Part shown: positions 40,301 to 46,826 of the stretch, in pieces
Layout of the letters: every line of letters starts with the position of its first letter
Numbering within the stretch: position 1 is the stretch's first letter
Source: Ridgeia piscesae
Taxonomy: Eukaryota; Annelida; Polychaeta; Sabellida; Siboglinidae
NCBI GenBank assembly: GCA_025642075.2
Contig: JAODUO010001606.1
Coordinates: forward strand, 20,613 to 84,612
Direction of reading: 5' to 3'
Length of the DNA: 64,000 nt
Notes under the pieces: model-generated
The model's database searches: none
What the model saw: the letters and a program-made list of their open reading frames with translations, nothing else
What the model was told of the DNA's origin: nothing
Program-made: the position numbers and the translations under genes

Positions 40301-43300
40301 CGATATTGTCTTCCAATGTTCTTTTTGTGGCATTGTGAGATAATTAACATTGTTTTAAATCCCAGAGAAAGCCGTGCACGTGTATCAGTTTTGTATGCTA
40401 ACAACTGTACCATTACTAACGTGGAGAGAGTGCTGTGCAAGATTGTTGTTGTTTGTATATCTAACCTGTGTGTTGTTGCCATGGCTACCGTGTAGGGTGG
40501 TAAGGTGACAGTGCTGGCTGGCACTGGACCCGACGCGTCACGTGTTGCTTACGTCAAGACGGTCAAGCCAGGCCAAGGTGGACCCTTCGATCAGGTAGGC
40601 TGGGAACAGCCATTTTAGCGGTCATCTATCTTATTGTTAAGATTGTTATCCTTTGAAATCCAGCATTCACTCGGAAATTCTAGTGGAATGTTACTGTAAG
40701 AGCTGTCATGGTAGTTTTACTGAATTACTCGTCCAGTTAAGTGGGTGTCATATTTCTGTACCACCTGATAATTTAAAAAAAATGTGTATGTGAACCTTGT
40801 GTATCACGTTGGACAGTTGGTAAGAATAACATGTTTTCTTGTGACTTGACACTTTTGGAAGTAATACTATATAAATAGGTGTAAACTACAGCAATGAATA
40901 CATCTGTCTTTCTTAACATAGTCTTCTTGAACCTGATAATGTTCAAGACAAAGTGTAACTTTAATTAACATTGTTGGAAATCATAGCGGCTTTAGTTTTT
41001 GACTTTTGGGTCTAATAGTAATCAGACTTTCAAGGTTAAGAGGTGAACAAATTTGTTTTTCAAAAACCTGAAATCACTTTGTCTCCAGCTTGTATTGTGC
41101 GGTTCAAACAAGGGACGTTATATTGTGTTTCTGGTAGGGCCCATATAGCCCTACTAGTGACCAGGGTCGCACAGGTGGGATGAGTCCGGATGGCCGACCG
41201 CGTGACCAGTATGGCAACATTATCCTGTCCGAGGGGGCGGGAGATGGACAGCCCCGCGATCAGTACGGCAACATAATTTATGGCGGAGACAGCGGCACTA
41301 TGCCACGCGATCAGTACGGAAACCCCATCAGAGAGGGCGCCGGCGATGGCTTGTTGCCACGTGACCAGTATGGGAACATCATTACAACCGACGTGAACGG
41401 CGAGCCACTGCAGGACGGACAGATCCGTGACGCGGCTGGAAACATAATTGTCACAAAGAATGTATATATCACCACCACCACCACAAGGAACCCCAATGAC
41501 GATTCCACACAGGTTCAGCATGTTACTACTCACAAACGACGCGCCTCACTGCATTTAATCGCTGCATTTTTTACTAACACCTCAGTCTTTTGTTGTTTTT
41601 TCTGTCATTTTACGTTGAAATCTGATGTTTCTGCGCACGGAGCAAGTCAGTGGTGGCTTAGTTTTAGCATGTGCAAATATGCTTTTTGTCAGCACATTTT
41701 TTTCGTGGTTTTGTTTCAGTTGCTTATCATGTGTTTGCTGCAAATGTTGGCTATATCGCATGACATTTGACCATTTCCTGCTTTGCTTGCAACTAGATCA
41801 GTACTAAAGGCTTTCTTTTATTATTTAAACTTGCTTTGTTAATTATCTCTTTCCTATAGGTAAATGGGTTTTCATTAAGAGTACCGTTGTACATTTTGTA
41901 CATGGCCATTTGCAGACAGAATCATTGCTTTATTCAATATTTACTCTGCCTTTCTGGCTCGCTTATCTTCTTGTCGCATATAAAATACATCCACAGCTTA
42001 CAACGCTTGCATCATTTGCCTTTCACGTTTTGTCTCAGTTTGGTACTTCATCTCAAAAAAGTTTCTTTGCAGTTACTAAATGATGAAAAATCATGGAATC
42101 TTATATAAACCATAAATATGTGTAATATTGTATAAAACTGGTAATTTCTCATATACCCTTGTTCTTAATTCTCTTCTTAATTATCACAAAAACTGTTTAA
42201 TTGTCCAGTTACTAAGCATTCTTCAGTATAGCTAATTTTATGTATTTCTTGCTTTATCCATCCATTTATCCATCGTTTAAATAACGTACATAATATAATA
42301 CTTTATCCTCATTCATAAGTTGTATCATTGTAATTAGGGGTTTCCACACTTGCCTGATGACATAATCCAAATGGAACATCAGTTTTATTGGTGATTCCAT
42401 CTTTAGGAGAGCCAAAATGTAAACAGATTTTTATAAATGACTGAGATTTTTTAATTATAAAATTTATTTCAAATATTTTAATTACATATTACAGTAAATC
42501 TTAAAGTATTTATTAGAAATGATTTTGATAATACTGTACACTTACCTCTCAGGGTCCTGTTTTTGTTCGTGCAGCTTTTCATGCACTGCTCTGTTGTCAT
42601 GTGACAATATTAGCGGTTGTCACATGACCGCAATGGTTTTTGTGGAGCTACTGTGGTCACATGACAACAGAGAGCACTGTGACACTTGTGTACGGACCGT
42701 GTGAATGTCCTGAAAGCTTTAAGAATCAAGAATTCTGAATGGTAACTATTATTTCCTGAAATTGAATTTAACACAATCAGGACTTTGATAGTGAACTTGT
42801 AACACATGCTGAGATAAATGTGTGACGTTGAGTCGGTGGTAAGCACGTGATGTTGACTGGTTGCAGGGCGGTGACGGCCTGCCACCAACGCAGGAGGACC
42901 ACTTTGCCAGCATGGGGCGTAGTGGCCTAGGACCCCAGGGCGAGGAACAGTGGGGCGGCCCCGGCTACTCGACAACTACAACCAAGACAGTAGTACAACA
43001 AACCACTAGCGCCCACGGCACCAGCTCTGTCCAGACTACGGTCAGTTTGACCCTGTGACCCCTGCCCACAGTGTGGCTGCGGCCTTGCATGCTGTGTTGA
43101 CTGTGTGAAGTGTGTGCGAGTAGAAGCGCTGGTCTAGTGCAATCATCCCACTGCTGAGGTTCTGACAACTTGTACACTGATGATAATATTGCTGTGTTTT
43201 ATTTAATATAGCGCAAGATCCGATTATAATTGTTCATAGTGCTTTACAACATGTAGAACTCAGAACTCATGAGGCAACAACAATGGCCAAATAAACTTCC

Positions 43301-46300
43301 ATTTTCTAAAACAACAGTATGGAAAATGTTGGAACGGAGAATATAAAATATGTTTCTAGTAAAATGACCAGATAATGTAATAATCATGAATTAATCCAAA
43401 TATAATGTACATGGTATTTTAAAATGCATTAAAAATCATTGGAATGTTTCTAAGATATAAATGAATAACAGTAAAATACAATTAAATACAGCAATTAAGT
43501 AAATATACAGAAATAATAAACTCTGCTATAAATATACGTCATAATGAAATAAACTAATTAATGTATATAATGTATATGTTCAACTCACCTAAAGCGGATT
43601 CTTATCAGCTCATTTACTTCCACTGAGGAACTGGGAATAAGCATAATTCTATTAACTCATTTTGTATGTATGTTTTATTTATAAATATGTTGCCTTCATT
43701 ATGGTTATTTTAATATTTTATAAACCCTAATGTATTGTATATTTCATATATTTAACTAGAATATACATGTTTTATGCGTTCTAGAGAGAGATGTTTTATA
43801 GTGTGTACAAGCCTAAGAATGGGCTGGTGCACTATAAATGAAATAATGCTATACTTTTTTATACTTGGATTGGAGAAAATAGTAGCATTGAGAACCTCGG
43901 CTTACTGGGATGATTTGTAATGATTGAAGTTTAAAGGTACGATGTCTGATAGTTTTTATTGGGAAAACCTATTACAAACCATGTGACATTGTGTACACAA
44001 TAGCTATTCAAGTACATTTACCAATTAAAAGAACCATTATGTGTGATCTTTTTGATCATTGTGTAATTTTAAGGCTTTGTCCTGTTTATGTGACAGAAGG
44101 GACATCAATGTCGATTGTCACAGACAGATACAATTCTGAATATAGTAATACAATTGGTTTGTCTTAAAACATTTAGAAAATTTTAGTAGATGTAATTTAT
44201 AGTATATACATGGTTTTATAATGAAAACAATTGGACTTTGTACCTTTAAAAGTGAAATGATGTGATGTTTGTTACACATTAAGAATTATCGTGTAATTGT
44301 CATGATACCTTTTGTTGTAAATATTTCTAGGTTCTTTGGTCTTTATTTGAAAAACGATCCGCAGTAGTTGTGAAATGATAACAATATTGCAGCCAAATAC
44401 CTTTGTAGACCCCAGAAGACATTGTATCTGTAGTTAAGTGTCTGGTACTCTGCCGTATCAGCTCACGCTATGACTGGTCTGTCACTAGTGGCTGTGGTGT
44501 GTTCTCTGGGCATGTGCGTGCATGCCTGTGTGTGTTAGCTCTGTGTGGCTGTCTTCAGATGTCTGTTAGACATCTGCGTGCTGTAGTCTATGGTAGATTT
44601 ACTAAGCTCACCCAAGAGTCATCCACCTCAAGATAGCTATTTTAAAGATTATGGGAAAGACATGAAATCTTTCTGGAGATCTTACAATGTTTTATTACAG
44701 AACTGCTCCACGAAATTAATTTGTATCAATTATTTTTTATGCTGTTATGCTAGGCTACATAGACGATAGATGAGAGTAATAAAATATAAAGATAAATCAT
44801 CAGAATATTAAGGGGGCTGTCTTGGGACTTGAGACTTAGAGTAAAGCCACTGTTACTAGAAGTGAAAGCAAGCGATGTCCGACAATGTCTTATGGCACGA
44901 TTGTGTCGCTGACATGGCATGGTGCTGCTCGTAGGTGACGCCACCTGGTGGCGTGTATAGTGCATGGCCGGCTAGTGAGTGAAGGCAACTTGTTTGCTTT
45001 GGTTTTAGCCTCCTCCCACCGTCGACACAGAGATGATGAAATATGAGCCCAATACTGACTATGATACTCGAACCACCACCGATGTGCCCCTTGTTAAAAC
45101 CCAGACCCGTACGGTCACATATATGGCTGATGGCTCCGTGGTTGAGGAGGACCCGGGTATGCTAGTAAGCGCCCAGGCCCACTCATCGCGAACTTGCACC
45201 ACTGAAACCACTACGGTAAGCCATCAGACTCGGTCAGCACATCCAAAGTCCGCATTTCTAAACCACCCCAAATCAACACCTTGCGTGTGAGTGAATTACG
45301 CAGCTGTTCACAAGCTTTCGGTTTCGTTTCTAAGCAGCTTGCTCCGGTCCCGCGAACGCTAGCTAACATCGATTCGATCGAACGGGGGCTTTGTGGTGCT
45401 CTCCATCGGAGAAATGTTTACGTTTTCACATCATTTCTACATTAGCAATCTTGACGGTGGCGGCAGGTAAGAGGAAACGAGGTGGCTGTCACTGCCTGCA
45501 TGTAACACGGTGCATCTTATGCGTTAACACACTGTGCACCAGCGTGTTAATACGCTGTGTTAACAATGCAAAATGCATTAATCTGCATACGCCTCATGTT
45601 AACAGCACTGTCCTGTGCAGCGTATGCTTTAACATTGCTTGTTCTTACACAGTGCTAATGCGGCATTCATTTGCTGGTTATTAGCACCGTGACGGTTGGC
45701 TATTGTTTAGAGGCTACACAATGTAACGGTAACAGTCATTTGACAGGAGTTTGAGTCGCAGACAAGAGACATGCTTTCTTTTGCTGTGGATTGGCTGGAA
45801 ATAAGTGAAATGCACAGCTTGATGTTTATTGCTTTCAGCTGTTATGAAACATGTACAATGACAGCATTCATCTGGATGAAGATTATAGGCCGTAGTAAGA
45901 GCTATAGACCAGTGTAGAATGCTGTGCTGCTTAACGTAGTATTGAACAGTATTGGCGTTACTACTGCTGTTGCCCATAATGTTCAGAAATGATGTCTGTA
46001 CATGATTATTTATGTGTTAAATTAGGGTTTGGTGCTTCTATGGTGATTAGTTTTCAATGAGTAAGAGGCTGACATTCTGCGTTGATGGTATAGCGCCTGT
46101 GTTTTACTGAAGTTCCCTCTTCACACTTGCAGTATAAGACAGAGAAAGATGGCACCATTGAGACCAGGGTCGAGAAGAGAGTTGTAATTTCCAGCGACGC
46201 CGATGACATTGATCATGACAAGGTAATTAAATGAAACAAGCTTTCACAATGGCAATGTGGTTAGAATCATAGTGCAGAATAAACAAATATAATCGTATTG

Positions 46301-46641
46301 ATTGGAAGGTGATATAGTAAGTGTCTTGTTTGCAATATTGCATTATGTGTATATCTGTGATAATTATTATATGGCTTGGGACACTGGCAAAAACCATAAA
46401 CTGACTGAAGATATTTCAGTAAGCCATGCATGTAAGCCATGCTACACAACTGCGTTTCACAGTTTTGCAACTGAACACTTTGATGGGAGGAGTCACATGA
46501 GGCAGACCTGTGTGTTTAACTGACGTATTCACTGTACCGCAGGCTCTGGCAGAGGCCATCAATGCGGTGACTAACATGAACCCTGACCTGTCCGTCGAGA
46601 AGATAGAGATTCAAACGAAGACTGAGACAGATGGAGATTGA
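1520..46641 (+). CDS. EPB41: protein 4.1 family FERM-domain protein (whole gene, 21 coding exons)
   Basis: Joined exons: 1520-1570, 13796-14122, 18042-18146, 19673-19718, 26703-26778, 27821-27865, 30644-30823, 32128-32215, 33441-33593, 34098-34195, 34660-34841, 35705-35752, 37489-37667, 38251-38415, 39554-39691, 40496-40594, 41138-41512, 42867-43040, 45009-45215, 46133-46222, 46543-46641. Phases agree at every junction and total 2925 nt, 974 residues. Layout: leader 1-17, Lys/Glu-rich headpiece about 30-85, FERM about 105-390, FERM-adjacent segment about 390-450, variable region about 450-865 with PRDQYGN repeats, C-terminal domain about 870-974. Known role of the family: a submembrane scaffold tying transmembrane proteins to spectrin-actin and septate or tight junction complexes. 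It is probably the single invertebrate counterpart of vertebrate EPB41, EPB41L1, L2 and L3. A spectrin-actin binding domain of the vertebrate 4.1R type is not evident to me. Exon joins are inferred without transcript data. Confidence 0.92.
3931..3980. repeat. inverted repeat in intron 1
   Basis: GTCCATTGTTA at 3946-3956 faces its exact reverse complement at 3961-3971 over a 4-nt loop. The outer GGTGGCA (3931-3937) pairs with TGCCACC (3974-3980). It could be the core of a short foldback element or a transcript hairpin. Confidence 0.6.
11160..11780. promoter_or_regulatory. GC-rich island, candidate internal promoter
   Basis: CpG-rich patch in an otherwise AT-rich intron, about 2 kb upstream of exon 2. 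It holds GCCATCTTG (11207-11215, YY1-like), ATTGGCCA at 11261 (inverted CCAAT) and an ATG in strong context at 11273. A frame from 11583 runs in phase 0 to a possible donor CCCTG|GTATTG near 11713 and could splice to exon 2 as an alternative start, but the encoded peptide matches nothing I know. The long open frames on both strands here are probably a by-product of high GC. Confidence 0.35.
12786..12818. repeat. perfect 15-bp inverted repeat, 3-nt loop
   Basis: ATGCAGATCATACCT at 12786-12800 and its exact reverse complement at 12804-12818, separated by GTA. No flanking features indicate a function. Confidence 0.8.
13796..14122 (+). CDS. EPB41: 4.1 gene exon 2: charged headpiece and start of FERM
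   Basis: Acceptor TTGCAG|GAAATC, donor CTCGAG|GTAAGC; 109 codons, phase 0 at both ends. The first part is a run of Lys, Glu and Arg ([16 protein letters not shown] style) that should form a single long charged helix. The last 22 residues (from [15 protein letters not shown]) are the first strands of the FERM F1 lobe. The antisense long open frames over this exon are shadows of its purine-rich coding strand. Confidence 0.93.
14123..18041 (+). other. EPB41: 4.1 gene intron 2
   Basis: AT-rich intron. It has an X-box motif at 17524-17536 in a locally GC-richer patch (about 17480-17640). A 165-codon open frame at 16918-17415 has no recognisable homology and is of a length expected once by chance in a window this size. 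Confidence 0.7.
17524..17536. promoter_or_regulatory. X-box, candidate RFX binding site
   Basis: GTTGCTAGGCAAC is an imperfectly symmetric match to the RFX X-box (two half sites, 1-3 nt spacer). It sits about 500 bp upstream of exon 3. Motif only; no evidence of use. Confidence 0.4.
18042..18146 (+). CDS. EPB41: 4.1 gene exon 3: FERM F1 lobe
   Basis: Acceptor TTGCAG|AAACGG, donor GTCAAG|GTGGGT; 35 codons, phase 0. It encodes the classic F1 helix and strand, with [20 protein letters not shown] corresponding to GQDLLKRVCEHLNLLEEDYF-type sequence of vertebrate 4.1 proteins. Confidence 0.95.
18147..19672 (+). other. EPB41: 4.1 gene intron 3, with TTG microsatellite
   Basis: No gene seen. A (TTG)n microsatellite of about 12 units lies at about 19600-19637 and ends only 35 bp before the exon 4 acceptor. 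Confidence 0.75.
19600..19637 (+). repeat. TTG trinucleotide microsatellite
   Basis: About 12 units, 35 bp before the exon 4 acceptor of the 4.1 gene; possibly variable in length and close enough to affect the branch region. Confidence 0.95.
19673..19718 (+). CDS. EPB41: 4.1 gene exon 4: end of FERM F1 lobe
   Basis: Acceptor TTACAG|TTCTGG, donor AGAA|GTAAGT, 46 nt, leaving one base. It encodes [15 protein letters not shown]; the FERM motif of Trp followed by a KQI/KQV stretch is clear. The codon AGT (Ser) is completed by exon 5. Confidence 0.9.
19719..26702 (+). other. EPB41: 4.1 gene intron 4 (7.0 kb)
   Basis: No gene found. Short local duplications occur around 24035-24230 (for example two copies of a TTCTGAATA..TATCTGTTATTGC block about 36 bp apart). 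There is a run of nine to ten G at about 25681 and a 12-base palindromic element CAGTGGCGCCAC at 25444-25455. The open frames in this stretch look like chance. Confidence 0.65.
26703..26778 (+). CDS. EPB41: 4.1 gene exon 5: FERM F1-F2 boundary
   Basis: Acceptor TTTCAG|GTGCCG, donor ACAAG|GTGGGT, 76 nt. It encodes [20 protein letters not shown] and on to EDITR, a hallmark of FERM proteins (VKFYPPDP). Confidence 0.95.
26779..27820 (+). other. EPB41: 4.1 gene intron 5
   Basis: AT-rich intron with no feature I can support. Confidence 0.8.
27821..27865 (+). CDS. EPB41: 4.1 gene exon 6: 45-nt FERM F2 exon
   Basis: Found by asking for the missing F2 helix between exons 5 and 7. Acceptor GTTTCAG|ATACCA, donor GGAAA|GTAAGT. 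It encodes (R)[14 protein letters not shown](K), matching the Y-x-x-x-LQLR-x-D-x-x-x-GR segment of other 4.1 proteins. It is too short to stand out as an open frame, but both phases fit exactly. Confidence 0.93.
27866..30643 (+). other. EPB41: 4.1 gene intron 6
   Basis: Contains a GC-rich island (about 28690-29560, listed separately). The remainder is AT-rich with small chance open frames, including a 102-codon frame at 30079-30387 that I do not recognise. Confidence 0.7.
28690..29560. promoter_or_regulatory. GC-rich island with X-box and TATA-like element
   Basis: This intron patch is much richer in G, C and CpG than its surroundings. It has TATAAAA at 29274-29280, TGACGTAC (CRE-like) at about 29331, and an X-box GTTGCCATGGAAAC at 29452-29465. 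It may be an internal promoter or enhancer for a shorter 4.1 transcript. No coding first exon with the phase needed by exon 7 is evident, so a promoter role is an inference. Confidence 0.35.
30644..30823 (+). CDS. EPB41: 4.1 gene exon 7: FERM F2 lobe
   Basis: Acceptor TTGTAG|ACTGCC, donor CACAG|GTGTGT; 180 nt. It encodes [20 protein letters not shown] then GDYDPEEHG, which are nearly invariant in 4.1 proteins, and on to [15 protein letters not shown]. Confidence 0.96.
30824..32127 (+). other. EPB41: 4.1 gene intron 7
   Basis: AT-rich, with no gene or notable structure seen. Confidence 0.8.
32128..32215 (+). CDS. EPB41: 4.1 gene exon 8: end of FERM F2 lobe
   Basis: Acceptor TTATAG|GGGACA, donor GCAAGG|GTAAGT; 88 nt, ends phase 0. 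It encodes [20 protein letters not shown] then VDLHKAR, the F2 end of 4.1-type FERM domains. Confidence 0.95.
32401..32461. repeat. AT microsatellite
   Basis: About 30 perfect AT units in 4.1 intron 8. Confidence 0.97.
33212..33250. repeat. three perfect 13-bp tandem units
   Basis: TGTAGGACCTAGG three times; each unit contains the palindrome CCTAGG. In 4.1 intron 8. Confidence 0.95.
33342..33426 (+). repeat. 15-bp tandem repeat just upstream of exon 9
   Basis: About 5.7 near-identical copies of GTCTGTATGCTGTGA/G, ending 14 bp before the exon 9 acceptor. It may place the branch point or pyrimidine tract inside repeated DNA. Confidence 0.9.
33441..33593 (+). CDS. EPB41: 4.1 gene exon 9: FERM F3 lobe (PH-like)
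   Basis: Acceptor TGGTAG|GACTCT, donor GGAGAG|GTAAGA; 51 codons, phase 0. It encodes [20 protein letters not shown], then [20 protein letters not shown] and IRPGE, the F3 core. Confidence 0.97.
33594..34097 (+). other. EPB41: 4.1 gene intron 9
   Basis: No feature seen beyond a G-rich tract near 33975. Confidence 0.75.
34098..34195 (+). CDS. EPB41: 4.1 gene exon 10: end of FERM F3 lobe
   Basis: Acceptor TTGCAG|TTTGAG, donor TTCCG|GTGAGC; 98 nt. It encodes [20 protein letters not shown] then [13 protein letters not shown], the closing F3 helix of FERM proteins. Confidence 0.97.
34196..34659 (+). other. EPB41: 4.1 gene intron 10, with TA microsatellite
   Basis: A (TA)n run occupies about 34310-34347. 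Nothing else seen. Confidence 0.8.
34310..34347. repeat. TA microsatellite
   Basis: About 19 TA units in 4.1 intron 10. Confidence 0.95.
34660..34841 (+). CDS. EPB41: 4.1 gene exon 11: FERM-adjacent region
   Basis: Acceptor CTCCAG|ATTGAG, donor GGAG|GTTAGT; 182 nt. It carries the FA signature, [20 protein letters not shown] followed by [16 protein letters not shown]. In vertebrate proteins this segment holds phosphorylation sites that tune FERM binding; Ser and Thr residues are present here. Confidence 0.96.
34842..35704 (+). other. EPB41: 4.1 gene intron 11
   Basis: No gene or repeat that I can support. Confidence 0.75.
35705..35752 (+). CDS. EPB41: 4.1 gene exon 12: 48-nt symmetric cassette exon
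   Basis: Acceptor TTTCTAG|GGGGCG, donor ATCAG|GTACAC. It enters and leaves in phase 1, encoding [15 protein letters not shown]. Exon 11 also ends in phase 1 and exon 13 starts in it, so this exon can be skipped without a frameshift. It is a likely alternatively spliced Ser/Thr-rich cassette. Confidence 0.8.
35859..36446 (+). CDS. EPB41: candidate alternative terminal exon of the 4.1 gene
   Basis: A pyrimidine- and T-rich tract leads to TCGTACAG|GTGCTC near 35858. In the phase left by exon 12 (or exon 11) the sequence stays open for about 56 codons to a TAG ending at 36028. An AATAAA at 36440-36445, followed by T/GT-rich sequence, gives a complete terminal-exon layout. Use would yield a roughly 520-residue protein with the FERM and FA parts but no C-terminal domain. 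The tail resembles nothing I know. Sequence-only inference; the open frame could be chance. Confidence 0.35.
36921..37290 (+). repeat. two-copy tandem duplication, period about 189 bp
   Basis: Two diverged copies, each with a TA-rich start, GTCTCGAAAGTAAGTAA-type sequence (36941 and 37130), GAATGAAGTTC, a CACACTCAC block and TTATCCAAACC-type ends. Divergence of roughly 15-20 percent by eye suggests an old duplication or two copies of a dispersed repeat. Confidence 0.85.
37489..37667 (+). CDS. EPB41: 4.1 gene exon 13: variable region
   Basis: Acceptor GTTGTAG|GTCCTG, donor CATGAG|GTTTGT; 179 nt, ends phase 0. It is hydrophilic, with a basic patch KGRRGRQGS then an acidic stretch. No family domain recognised; the coding call rests on phases at both ends and codon-like composition. 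Confidence 0.85.
38251..38415 (+). CDS. EPB41: 4.1 gene exon 14: variable region, several possible acceptors
   Basis: The best acceptor is CTGTTCAG|TTATCG at 38250. AG at 38283 and 38292 are also in the same phase, so 11 or 14 residues of a Ser/Pro-rich start could be optional. The exon continues through a Gly/Ala patch, [19 protein letters not shown], and ends MKWAVK at donor GTCAAG|GTGCAC; phase 0 throughout. Confidence 0.8.
39554..39691 (+). CDS. EPB41: 4.1 gene exon 15: variable region
   Basis: Acceptor GTTTCAG|GAAGGA, donor ACTGAG|GTGGCT; 46 codons, phase 0. It starts [20 protein letters not shown]. No domain recognised. Confidence 0.87.
40496..40594 (+). CDS. EPB41: 4.1 gene exon 16: variable region
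   Basis: Acceptor GTGTAG|GGTGGT, donor GATCAG|GTAGGC; 33 codons, phase 0, so skippable. It encodes [20 protein letters not shown] then [13 protein letters not shown]. No domain recognised. Confidence 0.88.
41138..41512 (+). CDS. EPB41: 4.1 gene exon 17: PRDQYGN repeat exon
   Basis: Acceptor TGGTAG|GGCCCA; likely donor ACACAG|GTTCAG, 125 codons, phase 0. It carries four copies of PRDQYGN spaced 17-19 residues apart, with linkers containing GAGDG, and a fifth degenerate copy (RDAAGN). It then runs into a Thr-rich stretch. This is not a feature of vertebrate 4.1 proteins as I know them. The donor is weak, and the frame stays open to 41770, so a longer exon or an alternative end is possible. Confidence 0.88.
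41513..42866 (+). other. EPB41: 4.1 gene intron 17, with inverted repeat of CATGTG palindromes
   Basis: AT- and T-rich intron. The only clear structure is the inverted repeat at 42589-42672 (listed separately). Confidence 0.75.
42589..42672. repeat. 17-bp inverted repeat with three GTCAYRTGAC sites
   Basis: CTCTGTTGTCATGTGAC at 42589-42605 faces its exact reverse complement at 42656-42672. The decamer GTCATGTGAC / GTCACATGAC occurs at 42596-42605, 42619-42628 and 42656-42665. The central copy is itself flanked by GCGGT/ACCGC arms. The decamer is an E-box of the M-box type recognised by MITF/TFE factors, so it can be read either as a foldback element or as a site cluster. Confidence 0.7.
42867..43040 (+). 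CDS. EPB41: 4.1 gene exon 18: Gly/Thr-rich variable region
   Basis: Acceptor TTGCAG|GGCGGT, donor ACTACG|GTCAGT; 58 codons, phase 0. It ends in a Thr/Gln/Ser-rich stretch ([20 protein letters not shown]) that resembles the Thr-rich linker before the C-terminal domain in 4.1 proteins. Confidence 0.9.
43041..45008 (+). other. EPB41: 4.1 gene intron 18
   Basis: AT-rich. A near-palindrome ACGCCACCTGGTGGCGT lies at 44938-44954, 55 bp before exon 19; it resembles a CTCF-type core but is one base off at a key position. No other feature. Confidence 0.7.
45009..45215 (+). CDS. EPB41: 4.1 gene exon 19: start of C-terminal domain
   Basis: Acceptor GTTTTAG|CCTCCT, donor ACTACG|GTAAGC; 69 codons, phase 0. 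It includes [20 protein letters not shown] then PGMLVSAQ, which correspond to the KTxTKTITYE..DPGVLLSAQ start of the 4.1 C-terminal domain, and a Thr-rich end. Confidence 0.96.
45216..46132 (+). other. EPB41: 4.1 gene intron 19
   Basis: No gene seen. The stretch 45500-45660 has several GTTAAC and GTGTTAA motifs in both orientations, which could fold weakly. Confidence 0.7.
46133..46222 (+). CDS. EPB41: 4.1 gene exon 20: C-terminal domain
   Basis: Acceptor TTGCAG|TATAAG, donor GACAAG|GTAATT; 30 codons, phase 0. It encodes [20 protein letters not shown] then IDHDK, the most conserved part of the C-terminal domain (SETRIEKRIVITGDADIDHDQ type). Confidence 0.97.
46223..46542 (+). other. EPB41: 4.1 gene intron 20 (last coding intron)
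   Basis: 320 bp; nothing notable. Confidence 0.8.
46543..46641 (+). CDS. EPB41: 4.1 gene exon 21: end of C-terminal domain and stop
   Basis: Acceptor CCGCAG|GCTCTG. It encodes [20 protein letters not shown] then [12 protein letters not shown] and TGA at 46639-46641. The end matches other family members (short acidic tail after a K-x-E-x-E pattern). Downstream, GATG|GTCAGT at 46661 and TTGCAG|GTAGAT at 47352 could form an intron in the 3' untranslated region. Confidence 0.96.
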   Translation, partial: ALAEAINAVTNMNPDLSVEKIEIQTKTETDGD

Positions 46642-46785
46642 ACAAGCTACAGCTCATGATGGTCAGTACACAACAGTAATAAATTGTGGGTTATAGTGCG
46701 AGTTTAAGGAGTTGTAAAATGTATAGCATTACATAAAAAATGAGTGTCGGTTTGATTGTCACCAATGACCATGTCTCATGGAGGA

Positions 46786-46826
46786 AATAAATAATCACAG
46801 TGGCGCCACCTGTCTGGTAGAATAAA
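46786..46826 (+). terminator. EPB41: poly(A) signals of the 4.1 gene
   Basis: AATAAA at 46786-46791 and again at 46821-46826, 145 to 185 nt after the stop. The palindromic CAGTGGCGCCAC (46798-46809) lies between them. If the suggested 3' UTR intron is used instead, these would be skipped. Confidence 0.5.

Larger units (their letters stand above)
37668..41137 (+). other. EPB41: 4.1 gene introns 13 to 16 (between exons 13 and 17)
   Basis: Introns 37668-38250, 38416-39553, 39692-40495 and 40595-41137. Directly after the exon 13 donor, a TTGTGATAGATATACGTA block occurs twice (37669 and 37708), about 39 bp apart. A near X-box GTTGCCATGGCTAC (40475-40488) lies just before exon 16. Otherwise AT-rich, with no gene seen. 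Confidence 0.7.

Noticed and set aside
44938..44954. CTCF site at ACGCCACCTGGTGGCGT
   Set aside because: Differs from the usual core at an important position; kept only as a remark in the intron entry.
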